A DNA stretch of 64,000 nt from Nitrosomonas stercoris (GCA_006742785.1 AP019755.1:620001-684000); one strand, 5' to 3'. Shown: positions 40,676 to 50,587, numbered from the stretch's first letter. Notes: a model not told the origin generated them from the sequence alone. Program-made: numbers and translations.

Positions 40676-41467
40676 ATGGGATTTCTAGATAATCGACAAA
40701 TTCTGATCACCGGCCTACTCAGCAATCGCTCTATCGCTTATGGTATTGCCAAAGCAATGCATCGCGAAGGAGCCAAACTAGCATTTACTTATCAGGCAGA
40801 AGATTTACGTGGACGTGTTGAAAAACTAGCAACTGAATTTGATAGTGATTTGCTTATTCGTTGCGATGTTAGTCAGGATGAAGAAATTGACCACTGTTTT
40901 AGCGAATTAGCAAAATACTGGAATGGACTGGATGGAATCGTACACTCGATTGCTTTTGCCCCTCGTGCTGCGCTGACCGGAGATTATTTGGATAGTGTTG
41001 ATCGTCAGGCTTTTAACATTGCGCACGACATTAGTTCCTACAGTTTCGCTGCGCTGGCTAAAGCCGCGTTGCCGCTAATGCAGGGACGATCAGCCGCCTT
41101 ATTGACACTAACCTATCTCGGAGCTGTACGCGCTATGCCAAATTACAACGTTATGGGATTAGCCAAAGCAAGTCTAGAAGCGAATGTCCGATTTATGGCT
41201 TCCAGCTTAGGAAAACAGGGTATCCGAGTAAATGCTGTTTCAGCAGGCCCGATTAAAACTTTGGCTGCTTCCGGAATTGGTAATTTTGGAAAACTGCTGA
41301 GCTATGCTGAAAGAGTTGCACCCCTAAAAAGAAATGTAACAACCGAAGAAGTAGGTAACGTTGCTGCTTTTCTGTGTAGCCCGCTAGCAAGCGGTATTAC
41401 GGGTGAAATCACCTATGTTGATGCTGGATTCAATACTGTTGCATTTAACTTAGATACAGATGAATGA
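40676..41467 (+). CDS. fabI: Enoyl-[acyl-carrier-protein] reductase (NADH), FabI
   Basis: The 263-residue short-chain dehydrogenase of the FabI type reduces the enoyl-ACP double bond in the last step of each fatty-acid elongation cycle. The divergent NAD motif [24 protein letters not shown], and the catalytic Tyr147, Tyr157 and Lys164 ([21 protein letters not shown] region) are present. [13 protein letters not shown] and DAGFNTV follow as usual. GGAG precedes the ATG. A perfect hairpin terminator follows the stop. Confidence 0.97.
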   Translation: MGFLDNRQILITGLLSNRSIAYGIAKAMHREGAKLAFTYQAEDLRGRVEKLATEFDSDLLIRCDVSQDEEIDHCFSELAKYWNGLDGIVHSIAFAPRAALTGDYLDSVDRQAFNIAHDISSYSFAALAKAALPLMQGRSAALLTLTYLGAVRAMPNYNVMGLAKASLEANVRFMASSLGKQGIRVNAVSAGPIKTLAASGIGNFGKLLSYAERVAPLKRNVTTEEVGNVAAFLCSPLASGITGEITYVDAGFNTVAFNLDTDE

Positions 41468-41472
41468 GGATG

Positions 41473-41514
41473 GATGAGTAGTAGCACGTTACTACTCATC
41501 TCACTTGCTTTTTT
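41473..41514. terminator. Terminator between converging fabI and ppiD
   Basis: A perfect 11-bp stem GATGAGTAGTA/TACTACTCATC with the 6-base loop GCACGT (41473-41500) is followed after eight bases by six T residues reaching the ppiD stop codon. It serves fabI and, as a symmetric stem, could also limit read-through from the ppiD side. Confidence 0.65.
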
Positions 41515-43408
41515 AGTCGTCCTCTTCTTCCAAAGAAGTGATTTCGACATCATAACGCTGCCTCAATCCAGCAAGATAAGCACCTAATTCTTCCCGACTA
41601 TATACCTGCTGTAACTGAGTAGTCAAAATATCATGCTGGGAAGCACTTTCTTCAGTAGTGGGCACTTTTACCTGATTAATACGAATAAGATCAAAGCCAC
41701 CGTCACGATTTTTGAGACCAGTATAAGCTGGTAGTTTTTCTACATTCGTTCGGAACATCGCATGCAAAATCTCTTCCTCTCCTCCTTTTTTATGGAGATA
41801 GGAAATTTCTGTTGCTTCACCCCACTTTAGCGTATTATCAGTCTCTCCAGCTTGTAATTCAGCCAATTTTTGTTCGCCATCTTTCTCAGCTGCTTCAATT
41901 GCAAATTGTTGTTTTAAAGCAGCGATAATCTCACCCTTCACCAATTCAACCGATTGCATGCTTTCAGGGCGATGCTCAAGTACTCTTGCAGAAACAAGCG
42001 TATCCGGTGCAATCTCAATTGCTTCGGTGTTGTAACGATCCTTTATAGCACTATCTGAAAATATGGCTTGCAATACTCGCTCATTTGCTAGCGCTGATGG
42101 TTCCTTGGCACGACGATCTATCCAATCGCTTTGTTGTAGCGTTAAATTAAATAATTGTGCAACCGGTTGCAATGTATCGCCTTGCTCATAAACAATATTG
42201 CTAAAATCTTCGGATAATTCTCCAAATCTTTCTGCAACTTTATGCCGCTGGAGCATTTGTTTGATCACATCCTCGACTTCATCAAAATCAGCCGTACCCG
42301 CGTCCTTCACAGCAGTTAGCTTGATGATATGAAAACCAAAAGGCGTTTCTATCACCTCACTGATTTCATCAGGTTGCATGGCAAACACAGCATCCTCAAA
42401 CTCTTTAACCATGCTACCACGAGCGAAAAACCCAAGATCTCCTCCCATTTTTGCTGAGCCAGGATCTTCAGATAATTCTTTGGCTAGCTCTGAAAATGCT
42501 TCAGGTTCCTGTTTTATCTGTTCCAACACCTGTTCTATCTTGTCTTTAATCGATGCCTTTTGTTCTTCAGTCGCATCAGCAGGAACCAACATCAGGATAT
42601 GGCTTGCTTTTCTTTCTTCAGCCCGACTAAATTCATCCTGGCGCTCATCAAAATAGGTCTTGATCTCTTCATCGGAAACCAATTCCTGTTTTGCCAATTC
42701 ATCTAGAGACAATACAGCATATTCAACTCGCACCCGCTCTGGAAGTATAAAATCCTGCTGATGACTATCGTAATAAGTTTGAATAGCTTCTTCATCAGGC
42801 TCAATTTGTTCTAAATACTGTTCCGGATTAATTGTGGCACGATTAATTTCATACGTAGTTTCGCTCAATGTAGCCACTTTATCTGCAACAGATTTGGAGA
42901 TAATAACGCTGCTGCTTACACCTTCCACCAACTGTTGTCGCATTAGATCAGCAGCTAATCTCGCCTCAAATATCGCTGGTGATATACCTTGTCGCTGCAG
43001 CAGTTCACGGTAACGCTCGTATGAAAACTTATCATCCTCATGGAAAAGTGAAATATTTTGGATTTCAGAAGTTATACGAGAGTCAAGTACTGTTAAGCCA
43101 ACACCAGCAGCCTCATGACGCAATATTTTTTGCTGAATCAAATTCTCCAGAGCAGCCATACGTGCTTGTGGATTATCCAGCATACTGGCATCAAAATTAT
43201 CTCCCAGCATGTTACGCAAATTTTCCTGCTGGTTATGTAAAGCCTGCTCATATTCTTGACGACTGATTTCTTCACCATTAACCGTTGCGATGCTACTTGC
43301 ACCACTCATGCCTTGATAGGATTCCAATCCCCAGAATAAAAATGGCAAAAGAGCGATAAAGAGCACGATCTGAACAATCGTCTTCTTTCGATTTACAAAA
43401 TCAAACAC
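41513..43408 (-). CDS. ppiD: Peptidyl-prolyl isomerase/chaperone PpiD
   Basis: The 631-residue protein has an N-terminal membrane anchor (VQIVLFIALLPFLFWGLE, residues 12-29) and a large periplasmic part. This contains a SurA_N-like chaperone region and one parvulin domain (about residues 262-362) with ASHILMLV, GGDLGFFARGSMVKEFEDA and TPFGFHIIKL. PpiD assists proteins leaving the Sec translocon. Its position after hupB and tRNA genes is conserved in betaproteobacteria. The tail is acidic (EEEDD). Confidence 0.94.
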   Translation of the reverse strand: MFDFVNRKKTIVQIVLFIALLPFLFWGLESYQGMSGASSIATVNGEEISRQEYEQALHNQQENLRNMLGDNFDASMLDNPQARMAALENLIQQKILRHEAAGVGLTVLDSRITSEIQNISLFHEDDKFSYERYRELLQRQGISPAIFEARLAADLMRQQLVEGVSSSVIISKSVADKVATLSETTYEINRATINPEQYLEQIEPDEEAIQTYYDSHQQDFILPERVRVEYAVLSLDELAKQELVSDEEIKTYFDERQDEFSRAEERKASHILMLVPADATEEQKASIKDKIEQVLEQIKQEPEAFSELAKELSEDPGSAKMGGDLGFFARGSMVKEFEDAVFAMQPDEISEVIETPFGFHIIKLTAVKDAGTADFDEVEDVIKQMLQRHKVAERFGELSEDFSNIVYEQGDTLQPVAQLFNLTLQQSDWIDRRAKEPSALANERVLQAIFSDSAIKDRYNTEAIEIAPDTLVSARVLEHRPESMQSVELVKGEIIAALKQQFAIEAAEKDGEQKLAELQAGETDNTLKWGEATEISYLHKKGGEEEILHAMFRTNVEKLPAYTGLKNRDGGFDLIRINQVKVPTTEESASQHDILTTQLQQVYSREELGAYLAGLRQRYDVEITSLEEEDD

Positions 43409-43490
43409 AATGAATACCTAAAAGGAAATAGAGAACAACAGGGGAGAAAAAGATACCATATCGCCTAGCAAGAAAAAAACAAAAAAGATA

Positions 43491-43567
43491 TGGCGGAGTG
43501 GACGGGACTCGAACCCGCGACCCCCGGCGTGACAGGCCGGTATTCTAACCAACTGAACTACCACTCC
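43491..43567 (-). tRNA. tRNA-Asp (anticodon GTC)
   Basis: The 77-nt tRNA starts with GGAGTGG at 43567 and ends with an encoded CCA at 43491. The anticodon stem CCGGC/GCCGG encloses CTGTCAC, giving GTC. The T arm contains GGTTCGAGTCC. It lies between tRNA-Val and ppiD on the same strand. Confidence 0.96.
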
Positions 43568-43631
43568 AAAATATTTGTACACTCTGTGAGAGTTCTGCTA
43601 CTCGACGGACAGATTCACTCTACAAAATTAC

Positions 43632-43707
43632 TGGTGGGTGCTGACGGGATCGAACCGCCGACATTCGCCTTGTAAGGGCGACGCTCTACCAGCTGAGCTA
43701 AGCACCC
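43632..43707 (-). tRNA. tRNA-Val (anticodon TAC)
   Basis: The 76-nt tRNA starts with GGGTGCT at 43707 and ends with an encoded CCA at 43632. The anticodon stem TCGCC/GGCGA encloses CTTACAA, giving TAC. D arm AGCTCAGCTGGTAGAGC and T arm GGTTCGATCCC are typical. It lies 45 bases after hupB and 64 bases before tRNA-Asp, probably in one transcript. Confidence 0.96.
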
Positions 43708-43752
43708 GAACCCACCACCGATCTTTTTCGTTTCTTTGCGATCGAAGGTGCG

Positions 43753-44025
43753 CTAGTTTACAGCATCTTTGAGTGCTTTACCAGCCGTGAATTTAGGTAC
43801 TCTAGCCGCTTTAATTTCTATCTCTTCACCTGTGCGCGGATTACGTCCAGTTCGCGCAGCACGCTCTCCGACTTTGAAAGTCCCAAAACCAACCAAGGTA
43901 ACGCTATCATTTCTGCTAAGCGCTTCTTTAATTGCAGATAACGCACCATCCAATGCATTTCCTGCTTGCGCCTTTGTGATATCGGCATGATGAGCAATCG
44001 CTTCGATGAGTTCGGATTTATTCAT
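43753..44025 (-). CDS. hupB: DNA-binding protein HU
   Basis: The 90-residue histone-like protein has the HU fold and signature [19 protein letters not shown] plus [12 protein letters not shown]. The ATG at 44025 has AAAGGGG at correct spacing; an ATG at 44031 lies too close to it. HU dimers bend and compact DNA. The gene starts a hupB-tRNA-Val-tRNA-Asp-ppiD run and has a near-consensus promoter at 44102-44130. Confidence 0.96.
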   Translation of the reverse strand: MNKSELIEAIAHHADITKAQAGNALDGALSAIKEALSRNDSVTLVGFGTFKVGERAARTGRNPRTGEEIEIKAARVPKFTAGKALKDAVN

Positions 44026-44101
44026 ATTCATTCCCCTTTGGTTTGCTTCCGTTAGATTGCAGTAAAATACCTCTTTTTACACAGATGACTCTGCATAAAC
44101 C

Positions 44102-44130
44102 CTTATAACAAGCCGTTTTATCGCGGTCAA
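44102..44130 (-). promoter_or_regulatory. Strong sigma-70 promoter of hupB
   Basis: The minus strand has TTGACC (44130-44125), a 17-base spacer and TATAAG (44107-44102), 76 bases before the hupB ATG. Each hexamer has one mismatch to consensus. The region further upstream is very AT-rich and may act as an UP element. Confidence 0.7.
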
Positions 44131-44193
44131 GTACTTAATTCAAAATAAATTGCATTTTATCAAAATTTTATTCAAACAGAATAATTCAATAAC

Positions 44194-45186
44194 TTAATCT
44201 GTTTCTATACCTGGCTCACGGTCAAGCATATGCCTAATAGCTTCTTTAACTGGAAGCTGCTTATGCAAAATATCGTAAACCGCTCGTGTAACAGGCATAT
44301 CAACTTGCAATTGCTGGCCCAATTGATAGGCAGATTGCACGGTATATACACCCTCAGCGACATGCCCAATCTTAGGCAGAATATCAACCAGCTGCTGACC
44401 CGCTGCCAGCAATCTACCAACCTGACGGTTTCTTGATAAGTCACCAGCACAAGTCAGGATCAAATCTCCTACTCCGGTCAGACCAGTAAACGTTTCTCTA
44501 CGGCCACCTAACGCAACCCCTAGCCGAATAATTTCTGCCAGCCCACGTGTAATAAGTGCTGCTCTTGCATTATTGCCAAATGCCAACCCATCTGAAATTC
44601 CAGCGGCAATAGCAATCACATTTTTAAGCGCACCACCAACTTCAGCTCCGATTACATCATTACTTGAATACACGCGTAACAATGAAGTGTGGATCTTACT
44701 AGCAGTTGATTTGGCAAAATCGAGCTCATACGACGCCAACGTTAACGCTGCTGGCAATCCCATGGCCACTTCCTTGGCAAAACTTGGGCCGGACAATATG
44801 CCATAAGTAACATTATGCTGCGCATAAACATCTGCAACTACCTGGCTCGGTAGCTTTGCAGAATTTGCCTCAAAGCCTTTACAACACAGGATCAACGGTA
44901 ACGTACAATTCAGAGCGCGTATCTGCTGTAAAGTTTTACGCAACCCTGCAACAGGCACCACTACCAATATCAATTCTGCCTGTTGGAGTGCCTCTGTCAG
45001 CGTAGCAGTCAGGTGAATAGAATCCGCTAAGTGTTGTTCTGGCAAATAACGTTGATTGACACGGGATGCAACTAATTCTGCCCGATGCTCTTGGTTACGC
45101 GTCCATAGTGCAACGCAATGCTGTGCTGACAAATAAATGGCAAGCGCAGTTCCCCAAGCCCCCGCACCCAAAACAGCAATCTTCAT
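44194..45186 (-). CDS. gpsA: Glycerol-3-phosphate dehydrogenase [NAD(P)+]
   Basis: The protein has 330 residues from the ATG at 45186 (MKIAVLGAGAWGTALAIYL), with GGGG upstream; a TTG three codons earlier is unlikely. The Rossmann motif, LSGPSFAKEVAMGLPAALT, GGALKNVIAIAAGISDGL and GLTGVGDLILTC identify GpsA. It supplies sn-glycerol 3-phosphate for phospholipid synthesis. It overlaps the SH3-domain gene by four bases and is the last gene of the rhodanese-grxC-secB-SH3-gpsA run. Confidence 0.96.
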   Translation of the reverse strand: MKIAVLGAGAWGTALAIYLSAQHCVALWTRNQEHRAELVASRVNQRYLPEQHLADSIHLTATLTEALQQAELILVVVPVAGLRKTLQQIRALNCTLPLILCCKGFEANSAKLPSQVVADVYAQHNVTYGILSGPSFAKEVAMGLPAALTLASYELDFAKSTASKIHTSLLRVYSSNDVIGAEVGGALKNVIAIAAGISDGLAFGNNARAALITRGLAEIIRLGVALGGRRETFTGLTGVGDLILTCAGDLSRNRQVGRLLAAGQQLVDILPKIGHVAEGVYTVQSAYQLGQQLQVDMPVTRAVYDILHKQLPVKEAIRHMLDREPGIETD

Positions 45187-45668
45187 ACACCCCAAACTTG
45201 ATCAGCCCTGATATAGCCAATTTGGCCATCCTGATGTTTTACCTTCACCCAACCACCCGCAATCATGCCCAGCCATTCCAGTATTACATCTCGTTGCGCC
45301 TGGAATATCAACGGGGACGCCTGATCGGGTGACAAGTAGATATGGCCAACCGGACTATTGATCAGTACAAAACGTTTGGTACTAATATGGGAATCTTCTA
45401 TCCATGCAAGATGGCCATGATGATCTCGCACCTTCATCCAACCAACCACCTTGACCATGACCTCCAAAGGCAAATTAATGCTTGCCACATATAATTTCTC
45501 AGCATTCAGTGAAGGCGCATCGTATAAAATAGTGGCAGGTGTCGCAACGGACAAAAACTCATGCTGACTTTCTGCTTGTGCACATACTTTAGCAGAAGCA
45601 AACAACAAAAAAACTGACAGCAGCATACTTGCTGCAAAAACGCCGATATTGAATCGTCTGAATGTCAT
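45183..45668 (-). CDS. Secreted protein with bacterial SH3-type repeats
   Basis: The 161-residue protein has a signal peptide (VFAASMLLSVFLLFASAKVCA) and two SH3-like units (about residues 38-92 and 100-160). They contain VVGWMKVRDHHGHLAWIEDS and IAGGWVKVKHQDGQIGYIRAD. Such domains bind cell-wall peptides or partner proteins in the periplasm. It overlaps gpsA by four bases and follows secB after 16 bases. The precise role is unknown. Confidence 0.8.
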   Translation of the reverse strand: MTFRRFNIGVFAASMLLSVFLLFASAKVCAQAESQHEFLSVATPATILYDAPSLNAEKLYVASINLPLEVMVKVVGWMKVRDHHGHLAWIEDSHISTKRFVLINSPVGHIYLSPDQASPLIFQAQRDVILEWLGMIAGGWVKVKHQDGQIGYIRADQVWGV

Positions 45669-45684
45669 CAGTTACTACTCAGTT

Positions 45685-46176
45685 TCAGTGTTTGGTAGCA
45701 CCATCCACAGCCGGATCAGATTGTGATTCAGCTGTCTCCTGCTGTTTTCTCTGCCGATACATCGCCTCAAAATTAACTGGATTCAGAATAACCGGCGGAA
45801 ACCCTGCACGTGTGACTGCATCTGAGATAGCCTCGCGCAAATAAGGAAATACGATATTTGGGCATAATACGTTCAACACCGGTTCAATTTCATTTTCCGG
45901 AACATTTTGAATGCGGAAAATACCTGCCTGATGTGCCTCTACCAGAAACATAATCTGATCTTTCTCTTTCAAACGAGCTGTTACTGTCGCAGTGACGGTT
46001 ACCTCACGGATCTCTCCTTCTACGATCTTTCCACTGGTTGCAAGCTGGACATTAATATCAGGGGATTCTCGCTCCAGAAAAATTTGAGGAGCATGAGGAA
46101 CTTCTAGTGACAAGTCCTTAATATATACTTTTTCTATTACAAAAACAGGTTGCTGCTGTTGTTCCGGCTCAGCCAT
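45685..46176 (-). CDS. secB: Protein-export chaperone SecB
   Basis: The 163-residue protein matches SecB, with VFVIEKVYIKDLSLEVPHAP, FLVEAHQAGIFRI, LCPNIVFPYLREAISDAVTRAGFPPVILNPVNF. SecB keeps preproteins unfolded and delivers them to SecA. The neighbours grxC (upstream) and gpsA (downstream) are the same as in many proteobacteria. The tail is polar and variable. Confidence 0.96.
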   Translation of the reverse strand: MAEPEQQQQPVFVIEKVYIKDLSLEVPHAPQIFLERESPDINVQLATSGKIVEGEIREVTVTATVTARLKEKDQIMFLVEAHQAGIFRIQNVPENEIEPVLNVLCPNIVFPYLREAISDAVTRAGFPPVILNPVNFEAMYRQRKQQETAESQSDPAVDGATKH

Positions 46177-46338
46177 AATTCATTCATCCTGGTTAAATAT
46201 ATTCATCAAAAAAATCAGATTGCTGCCAGCATTGTAAACTGGCAAAACCAATAAAGCTTAGTCCATTCAGTTCAGCAACCTCTAAAAACGTTGGTGAGAC
46301 AGCCAATCTCAAGGTAAAAGGGCAATACAAGTAGTTTT

Positions 46339-46599
46339 TCAAAGATCCTCTAATAATTTAGCAAGCTCTCCCTGTCTGTCCAACTTTGACAAATCATCAT
46401 ATCCACCAACGTGCGTCTGCCCGATATAAATCTGCGGAACCGTACGTTGCCCTGTGCGCTGCATCATCTCGGCGCGCTGTTCTGGCTGCAAATCTATTCT
46501 AATTTTCTCAATTTCTGCTACACCCCTTGCACGCAACAATTTTTCTGCCATCGCGCAGTAAGGACAAAATCCAGATACATACATCACAACCTTGGACAT
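46339..46599 (-). CDS. grxC: Glutaredoxin 3
   Basis: The 86-residue glutaredoxin has the dithiol active site CPYC (Cys12, Cys15), the cis-Pro loop TVPQIYIG and the glutathione-binding GGYDDL. It reduces disulfides and mixed disulfides with glutathione. It lies 17 bases after the rhodanese-like gene and 162 bases before secB. Confidence 0.95.
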   Translation of the reverse strand: MSKVVMYVSGFCPYCAMAEKLLRARGVAEIEKIRIDLQPEQRAEMMQRTGQRTVPQIYIGQTHVGGYDDLSKLDRQGELAKLLEDL

Positions 46600-46616
46600 T
46601 ACGTCTCCCTATAGTG

Positions 46617-47033
46617 TTATTTTTTTACCAACGGAAGATTTTCACGTTGCCAAGTTTCAATCCCGCCTGATAGATTGAAAATTCGTTTAAAACCATGTTT
46701 GCGTAATACAGCGCCTGCTCTTCCAGGACGCGGACCCGGTTTAAAAATAATGACAATCGGTCTATCTTTGAATTTTTCCAGTTCCGCCCAACGCTTATCC
46801 AGTAGTTCCACCGGAATATGTGTCGCATTAGGTGGATGCCCTTCCGCATATTCCTTATCATCTCTAACATCCAAGATCAGCGCATCTTCATAGTTAATCA
46901 ATCTGATAGCTCGTTTCGGATCGACTTCGCGCACAGCACGTGTCACTATTGGCCACAGCAACATGCCTCCACTTAACATGGCTGCTACAATAAAAAACAT
47001 GTTTTCTACTAGAAAAGTTGATTCTGATTCCAT
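46617..47033 (-). CDS. Membrane-anchored rhodanese-like protein lacking the catalytic cysteine
   Basis: The 138-residue protein has one N-terminal membrane helix (about residues 8-28). A rhodanese homology domain follows (ALILDVRDDKEYAEGHPPNATHIPVELL and FNLSGGIETWQRENLPLVKK). The active-site loop that normally carries C-x(4)-R reads IIFKPGPRPGRAG here, without Cys, so sulfur transfer by the usual mechanism is not expected. The gene leads the grxC-secB-gpsA run, a common betaproteobacterial arrangement. It may be a binding or regulatory domain. Confidence 0.85.
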   Translation of the reverse strand: MESESTFLVENMFFIVAAMLSGGMLLWPIVTRAVREVDPKRAIRLINYEDALILDVRDDKEYAEGHPPNATHIPVELLDKRWAELEKFKDRPIVIIFKPGPRPGRAGAVLRKHGFKRIFNLSGGIETWQRENLPLVKK

Positions 47034-47368
47034 AGATTGTTATCCGCAATATATTCAGATTGGCCAAAAGTTAGTTATTTTAACAAAGTAAGCACGAAAC
47101 GCTATTTATAGTTACAAAGCAGCGACAGAAAATGGCTGGTAAATAGTAATTTCATTGGAAAGTACAGCGTTATTTGTAATCCAATGCTTTTTCACAAGAT
47201 GCGTTACGATAGAGGATTATTGCAAAACATCAGCAAAGACAATCAGTTCCAGGCAAAAATAGAACTATGGACTTTCAAATATTTCAAACTGATTGGATGC
47301 AAACATAGCTACACTAATAACTTTGTAAGGATTTCACACAATATTTTCTCTTATTCATTTTTCACCTT
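47034..47368. other. Divergent intergenic region between the rhodanese-like gene and argJ
   Basis: This 335-base AT-rich stretch separates two divergent genes. No RNA gene, repeat or convincing promoter pair was recognised. A weak TTGGAT-16-TAATAA combination lies about 60 bases before argJ. A short open frame starting at 47184 overlaps argJ and has no sign of being a gene. Confidence 0.4.
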
Positions 47369-48598
47369 ATGCCAGTCAACATGTTGCCTCTACTACCAGC
47401 ACAACTCTTACCCATTCCAGGCGTATTATTAGGCACTGCAGAAGCAGGTATTAAGCAAGCTAATCGCAAGGATTTGGTTGTCATTAAGTTTGCTGAAAAT
47501 ACGCAAGTTGTGGGTGTGTTTACCCAAAATCGATTTTGCGCTGCGCCCGTCGTGATTGCCCAATCCCATCTTGCGACTGACTTACCTATTCGTGCGCTTA
47601 TCATCAATACAGGCAATGCTAATGCCGGCACCGGACAAACTGGTGTTGATCACGCACAAGCTACTTGCACTGCTCTGGCGCAGCTATTGGATTGCCAAAT
47701 ACAACAAGTGTTACCCTTTTCCACTGGCGTCATCATGGAACCGCTGCCAGTAGAAAAAATCATCGCTAAATTACCACAAGCAGTCACCAATCTTGCGCCT
47801 GACAACTGGTTTTCAGCTGCTCAGGCAATCATGACAACCGATATCGTGCCTAAGGGAATTTCTCGCCAGATTGAATTAGATGAAGCAACTGTGACTATCA
47901 CTGGCATAGCCAAAGGTTCTGGCATGATCCGTCCTAACATGGCAACTATGCTTAGCTACATCGCGACAGATGCAGCCATTACACGCCCATTGCTCGATGA
48001 ATTGGTGCGTCATGCTGCTGATCATTCTTTCAACCGTATTACTGTCGATGGTGATACCTCGACCAATGATTCATCCATATTAATTGCTACAAATCAGGCG
48101 CAGCACACCCCGATTACAACTACCACCGACCTTCGGTTTAGCATATTGCAAACAGCCATCACAGAAATAGCCATGCAATTGGCACAAATGATTGTGCGTG
48201 ACGGTGAAGGCGCTACCAAATTCATCACAATACAGGTAGAAAATGGCAAAACCAAACAAGAATGTGACCAGATCGCCTACGCCATTGCGCACTCACCTTT
48301 GATTAAAACCGCATGTTTTGCCTCTGACCCCAATCTGGGCCGTATTCTGGCAGCTATTGGTTATGCTGGTATTGAAGATTTGAATGTTAATCAGCTCGAA
48401 CTTTACCTCGGCGACGTTCTGGTCGCAGAACAGGGGGGGCGTGCTGCTAGCTATCGCGAAGAACAAGGGCAACGTATTATGCAAGCGCCGGAAATTACTA
48501 TTCGAGTCAAACTTAATCGAGGTGATGTTGCAGCTACACTCTGGACATGCGATCTTTCCTATGATTACGTAAAAATTAATTCTGATTACCGTAGCTAA
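47369..48598 (+). CDS. argJ: Bifunctional glutamate N-acetyltransferase/amino-acid acetyltransferase ArgJ
   Basis: The 409-residue enzyme transfers the acetyl group from N-acetylornithine to glutamate in the cyclic arginine pathway. The self-cleavage site is in [14 protein letters not shown], whose Thr becomes the nucleophile of the beta chain. [16 protein letters not shown] and the final [13 protein letters not shown] are typical. No clear ribosome site precedes the ATG at 47369. A DUF815 ATPase gene follows after three bases. Confidence 0.96.
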   Translation: MPVNMLPLLPAQLLPIPGVLLGTAEAGIKQANRKDLVVIKFAENTQVVGVFTQNRFCAAPVVIAQSHLATDLPIRALIINTGNANAGTGQTGVDHAQATCTALAQLLDCQIQQVLPFSTGVIMEPLPVEKIIAKLPQAVTNLAPDNWFSAAQAIMTTDIVPKGISRQIELDEATVTITGIAKGSGMIRPNMATMLSYIATDAAITRPLLDELVRHAADHSFNRITVDGDTSTNDSSILIATNQAQHTPITTTTDLRFSILQTAITEIAMQLAQMIVRDGEGATKFITIQVENGKTKQECDQIAYAIAHSPLIKTACFASDPNLGRILAAIGYAGIEDLNVNQLELYLGDVLVAEQGGRAASYREEQGQRIMQAPEITIRVKLNRGDVAATLWTCDLSYDYVKINSDYRS

Positions 48599-48601
48599 CT
48601 A

Positions 48602-49474
48602 ATGAATGATTTTGAACCGCTGCTGCAACGTATTGAGCAACTGTTAACCCGCATCGAGCATATTCTGCCTGTCGCAACACCGCATGCCGACTTGGACAAC
48701 CACATTGCTTTTCGCTGGCGTAAACATGGTCAAACCGGTTTTTTGCAAGCCATCAAGCATCCCCATACTATTACGCTGGAGGAATTGCTCAATATTGAAG
48801 AACAAAAACAAGCACTGGATCGCAACACGCAGCAATTTGTTGCTGGATTTCCCGCCAACAATGTACTACTGACTGGCGCACGTGGCACTGGCAAATCCTC
48901 TCTGGTCAAAGCGCTGTTAAACCGTTACGCTAACCAGGGATTACGCATAATCGAAGTGGATAAGCAAGGCCTTATCAATCTGCCAGATATTGTTGAATTA
49001 GTTGATCAACGCCCAGAACGGTTTATTTTGTACTGTGACGACCTGTCATTTGAAGCAGATGAACCAGGTTACAAAGCCTTGAAAGTTATTCTTGATGGCT
49101 CCATCTCCACTGCTTCGGATAACATCTTAGTGTATGCCACCTCTAATCGTCGCCATCTGATTCCGGAATTCATGCACGAAAATCTAGCCACCCGACATGT
49201 AGAAGGAGAAATCCATCCGGGCGAAACGACTGAAGAAAAAATTTCACTCTCGGAACGTTTTGGCTTGTGGCTTTCTTTTTATCCATTCGATCAGGAGCAA
49301 TATCTGGAAATTGTGCAGCAATGGCTTGCACAATTTGGAATAAGCAGATTATCTGCCCCAGCGCGGCAAGAAGCATTACGTTGGGCATTGGCACGTGGCT
49401 CCCGTAATGGCAGAGTGGCTTATCAATTCGCACGCGACTGGATTGGCCGACAAAAACTAGCAAAAGCAAAATAG
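48602..49474 (+). CDS. DUF815-family AAA-type ATPase
   Basis: The 290-residue protein has a Walker A motif GARGTGKSS near residue 92, Walker B-like FILYCDDLSFE and a sensor-1 segment VYATSNRRHLIPEF. This identifies the DUF815 ATP-binding family. Its function is not settled. It is three bases after argJ and 13 bases before the mutT-thiE gene, an arrangement frequent in betaproteobacteria. Confidence 0.9.
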   Translation: MNDFEPLLQRIEQLLTRIEHILPVATPHADLDNHIAFRWRKHGQTGFLQAIKHPHTITLEELLNIEEQKQALDRNTQQFVAGFPANNVLLTGARGTGKSSLVKALLNRYANQGLRIIEVDKQGLINLPDIVELVDQRPERFILYCDDLSFEADEPGYKALKVILDGSISTASDNILVYATSNRRHLIPEFMHENLATRHVEGEIHPGETTEEKISLSERFGLWLSFYPFDQEQYLEIVQQWLAQFGISRLSAPARQEALRWALARGSRNGRVAYQFARDWIGRQKLAKAK

Positions 49475-49487
49475 CATCAAACCAATA

Positions 49488-50423
49488 ATGCCCACCTCCC
49501 CTCCTGTTGAAGTTGCGGTTGCCGTCCTCACACGTGCAGATGGCAGTTTTCTGCTAGCCAGTCGACCGACAGATAAACTTTATTCCGGTTATTGGGAGTT
49601 CCCCGGTGGAAAAATTGAAGCAGGAGAAACACCACTACAAGCATTGACACGTGAACTGGATGAAGAGCTTGGCATTACCATCAACGCAGCAACGCCGTGG
49701 CTCACACGTGTATTCAGCTACCCACACGCTACAGTGCGGCTTCATTTTTACCGAGTCACTCGCTGGCAAGGAACACCTACACCACGTGAGCAACAGCAAC
49801 TCGTCTGGCAAACTGCTGATAAAATTTCCGTTGCTCCTTTGCTACCTGCCTGCATTCCGGTGTTACGCAGTTTAACTCTGCCGCCAGTTTACGCGATCAC
49901 GCACGCAACAGAAACAGGGATAGAAACTTCTTTAGCCACAATCCAGCAAGCCTTGCAAAACGGTTTAAAATTGTTGCAAATCCGTGAAAAGGCTATGCCG
50001 CATGATCAACTGGAGCACTACGCTCAAGCTGTTGTGCAACTTGCTCACTCACATCAAGCTATGATTCTAATCAATCAGGATATCGACTTGGCTCAGGCGC
50101 TGCACACTGATGGCGTGCATCTAACTTCCACCCAATTATTGTCACTCACCACTCGGCCCGCTGTTGATTGGTGTGGTGCTTCTTGTCACAACCAGGCAGA
50201 ACTTAAGCACGCTGAACAATTAGGAGTTGATTTTGTAACCCTCAGCCCTGTTCTACCCACACTGAGTCACCCTGATATGAAACCACTGGGATGGGACAAA
50301 TTCTCAACGCTTATTCGGGACTATTCTCTGTCAGTCTACGCATTAGGGGGGGTACAACCAGCGGACTTAGCTACTGCACAAGCACATGGCGCGCATGGCA
50401 TAGCGATGATGCGCGGCATCTGA
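49488..50423 (+). CDS. Nudix hydrolase (MutT-like) fused to a ThiE/TenI-like domain
   Basis: The 311-residue two-domain protein starts with a Nudix domain (residues 5-130). Its box GGKIEAGETPLQALTRELDE continues with E and ELG, complete as G-x5-E-x7-R-E-x2-E-E-x-G. The second half (residues about 140-311) is a ThiE/TenI-type barrel with LKLLQIREKAM, DGVHLTS, CGASCHNQAEL and VYALGGVQPADL. The first domain should remove oxidised nucleotides such as 8-oxo-dGTP. The second resembles thiamine-phosphate synthase, but activity cannot be judged. This fusion is common in betaproteobacteria. Confidence 0.9.
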   Translation: MPTSPPVEVAVAVLTRADGSFLLASRPTDKLYSGYWEFPGGKIEAGETPLQALTRELDEELGITINAATPWLTRVFSYPHATVRLHFYRVTRWQGTPTPREQQQLVWQTADKISVAPLLPACIPVLRSLTLPPVYAITHATETGIETSLATIQQALQNGLKLLQIREKAMPHDQLEHYAQAVVQLAHSHQAMILINQDIDLAQALHTDGVHLTSTQLLSLTTRPAVDWCGASCHNQAELKHAEQLGVDFVTLSPVLPTLSHPDMKPLGWDKFSTLIRDYSLSVYALGGVQPADLATAQAHGAHGIAMMRGI

Positions 50424-50587
50424 CATTCATCTACCGCTTCACTTGACAAAAACCTTAAGCAGATTTTGAAAAAAGCTGACAAGAAAATCTATTTAAAACT
50501 CAAGATAAAAATCAGCAAAGTGCAATTACACGTAATCAATGCCTATTTCAAGCTAAATGTGATCACCGATAGCTTTCAGAAATTTTA

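Noticed and set aside
46270..46320. Possible terminator after grxC
   Set aside because: The stem TGAGA/TCTCA is only five pairs and the T tract is several bases away, so the evidence is too weak to list.
47184..47432. 82-residue open frame before argJ
   Set aside because: It overlaps argJ out of frame, lacks a ribosome site and shows no recognisable features.
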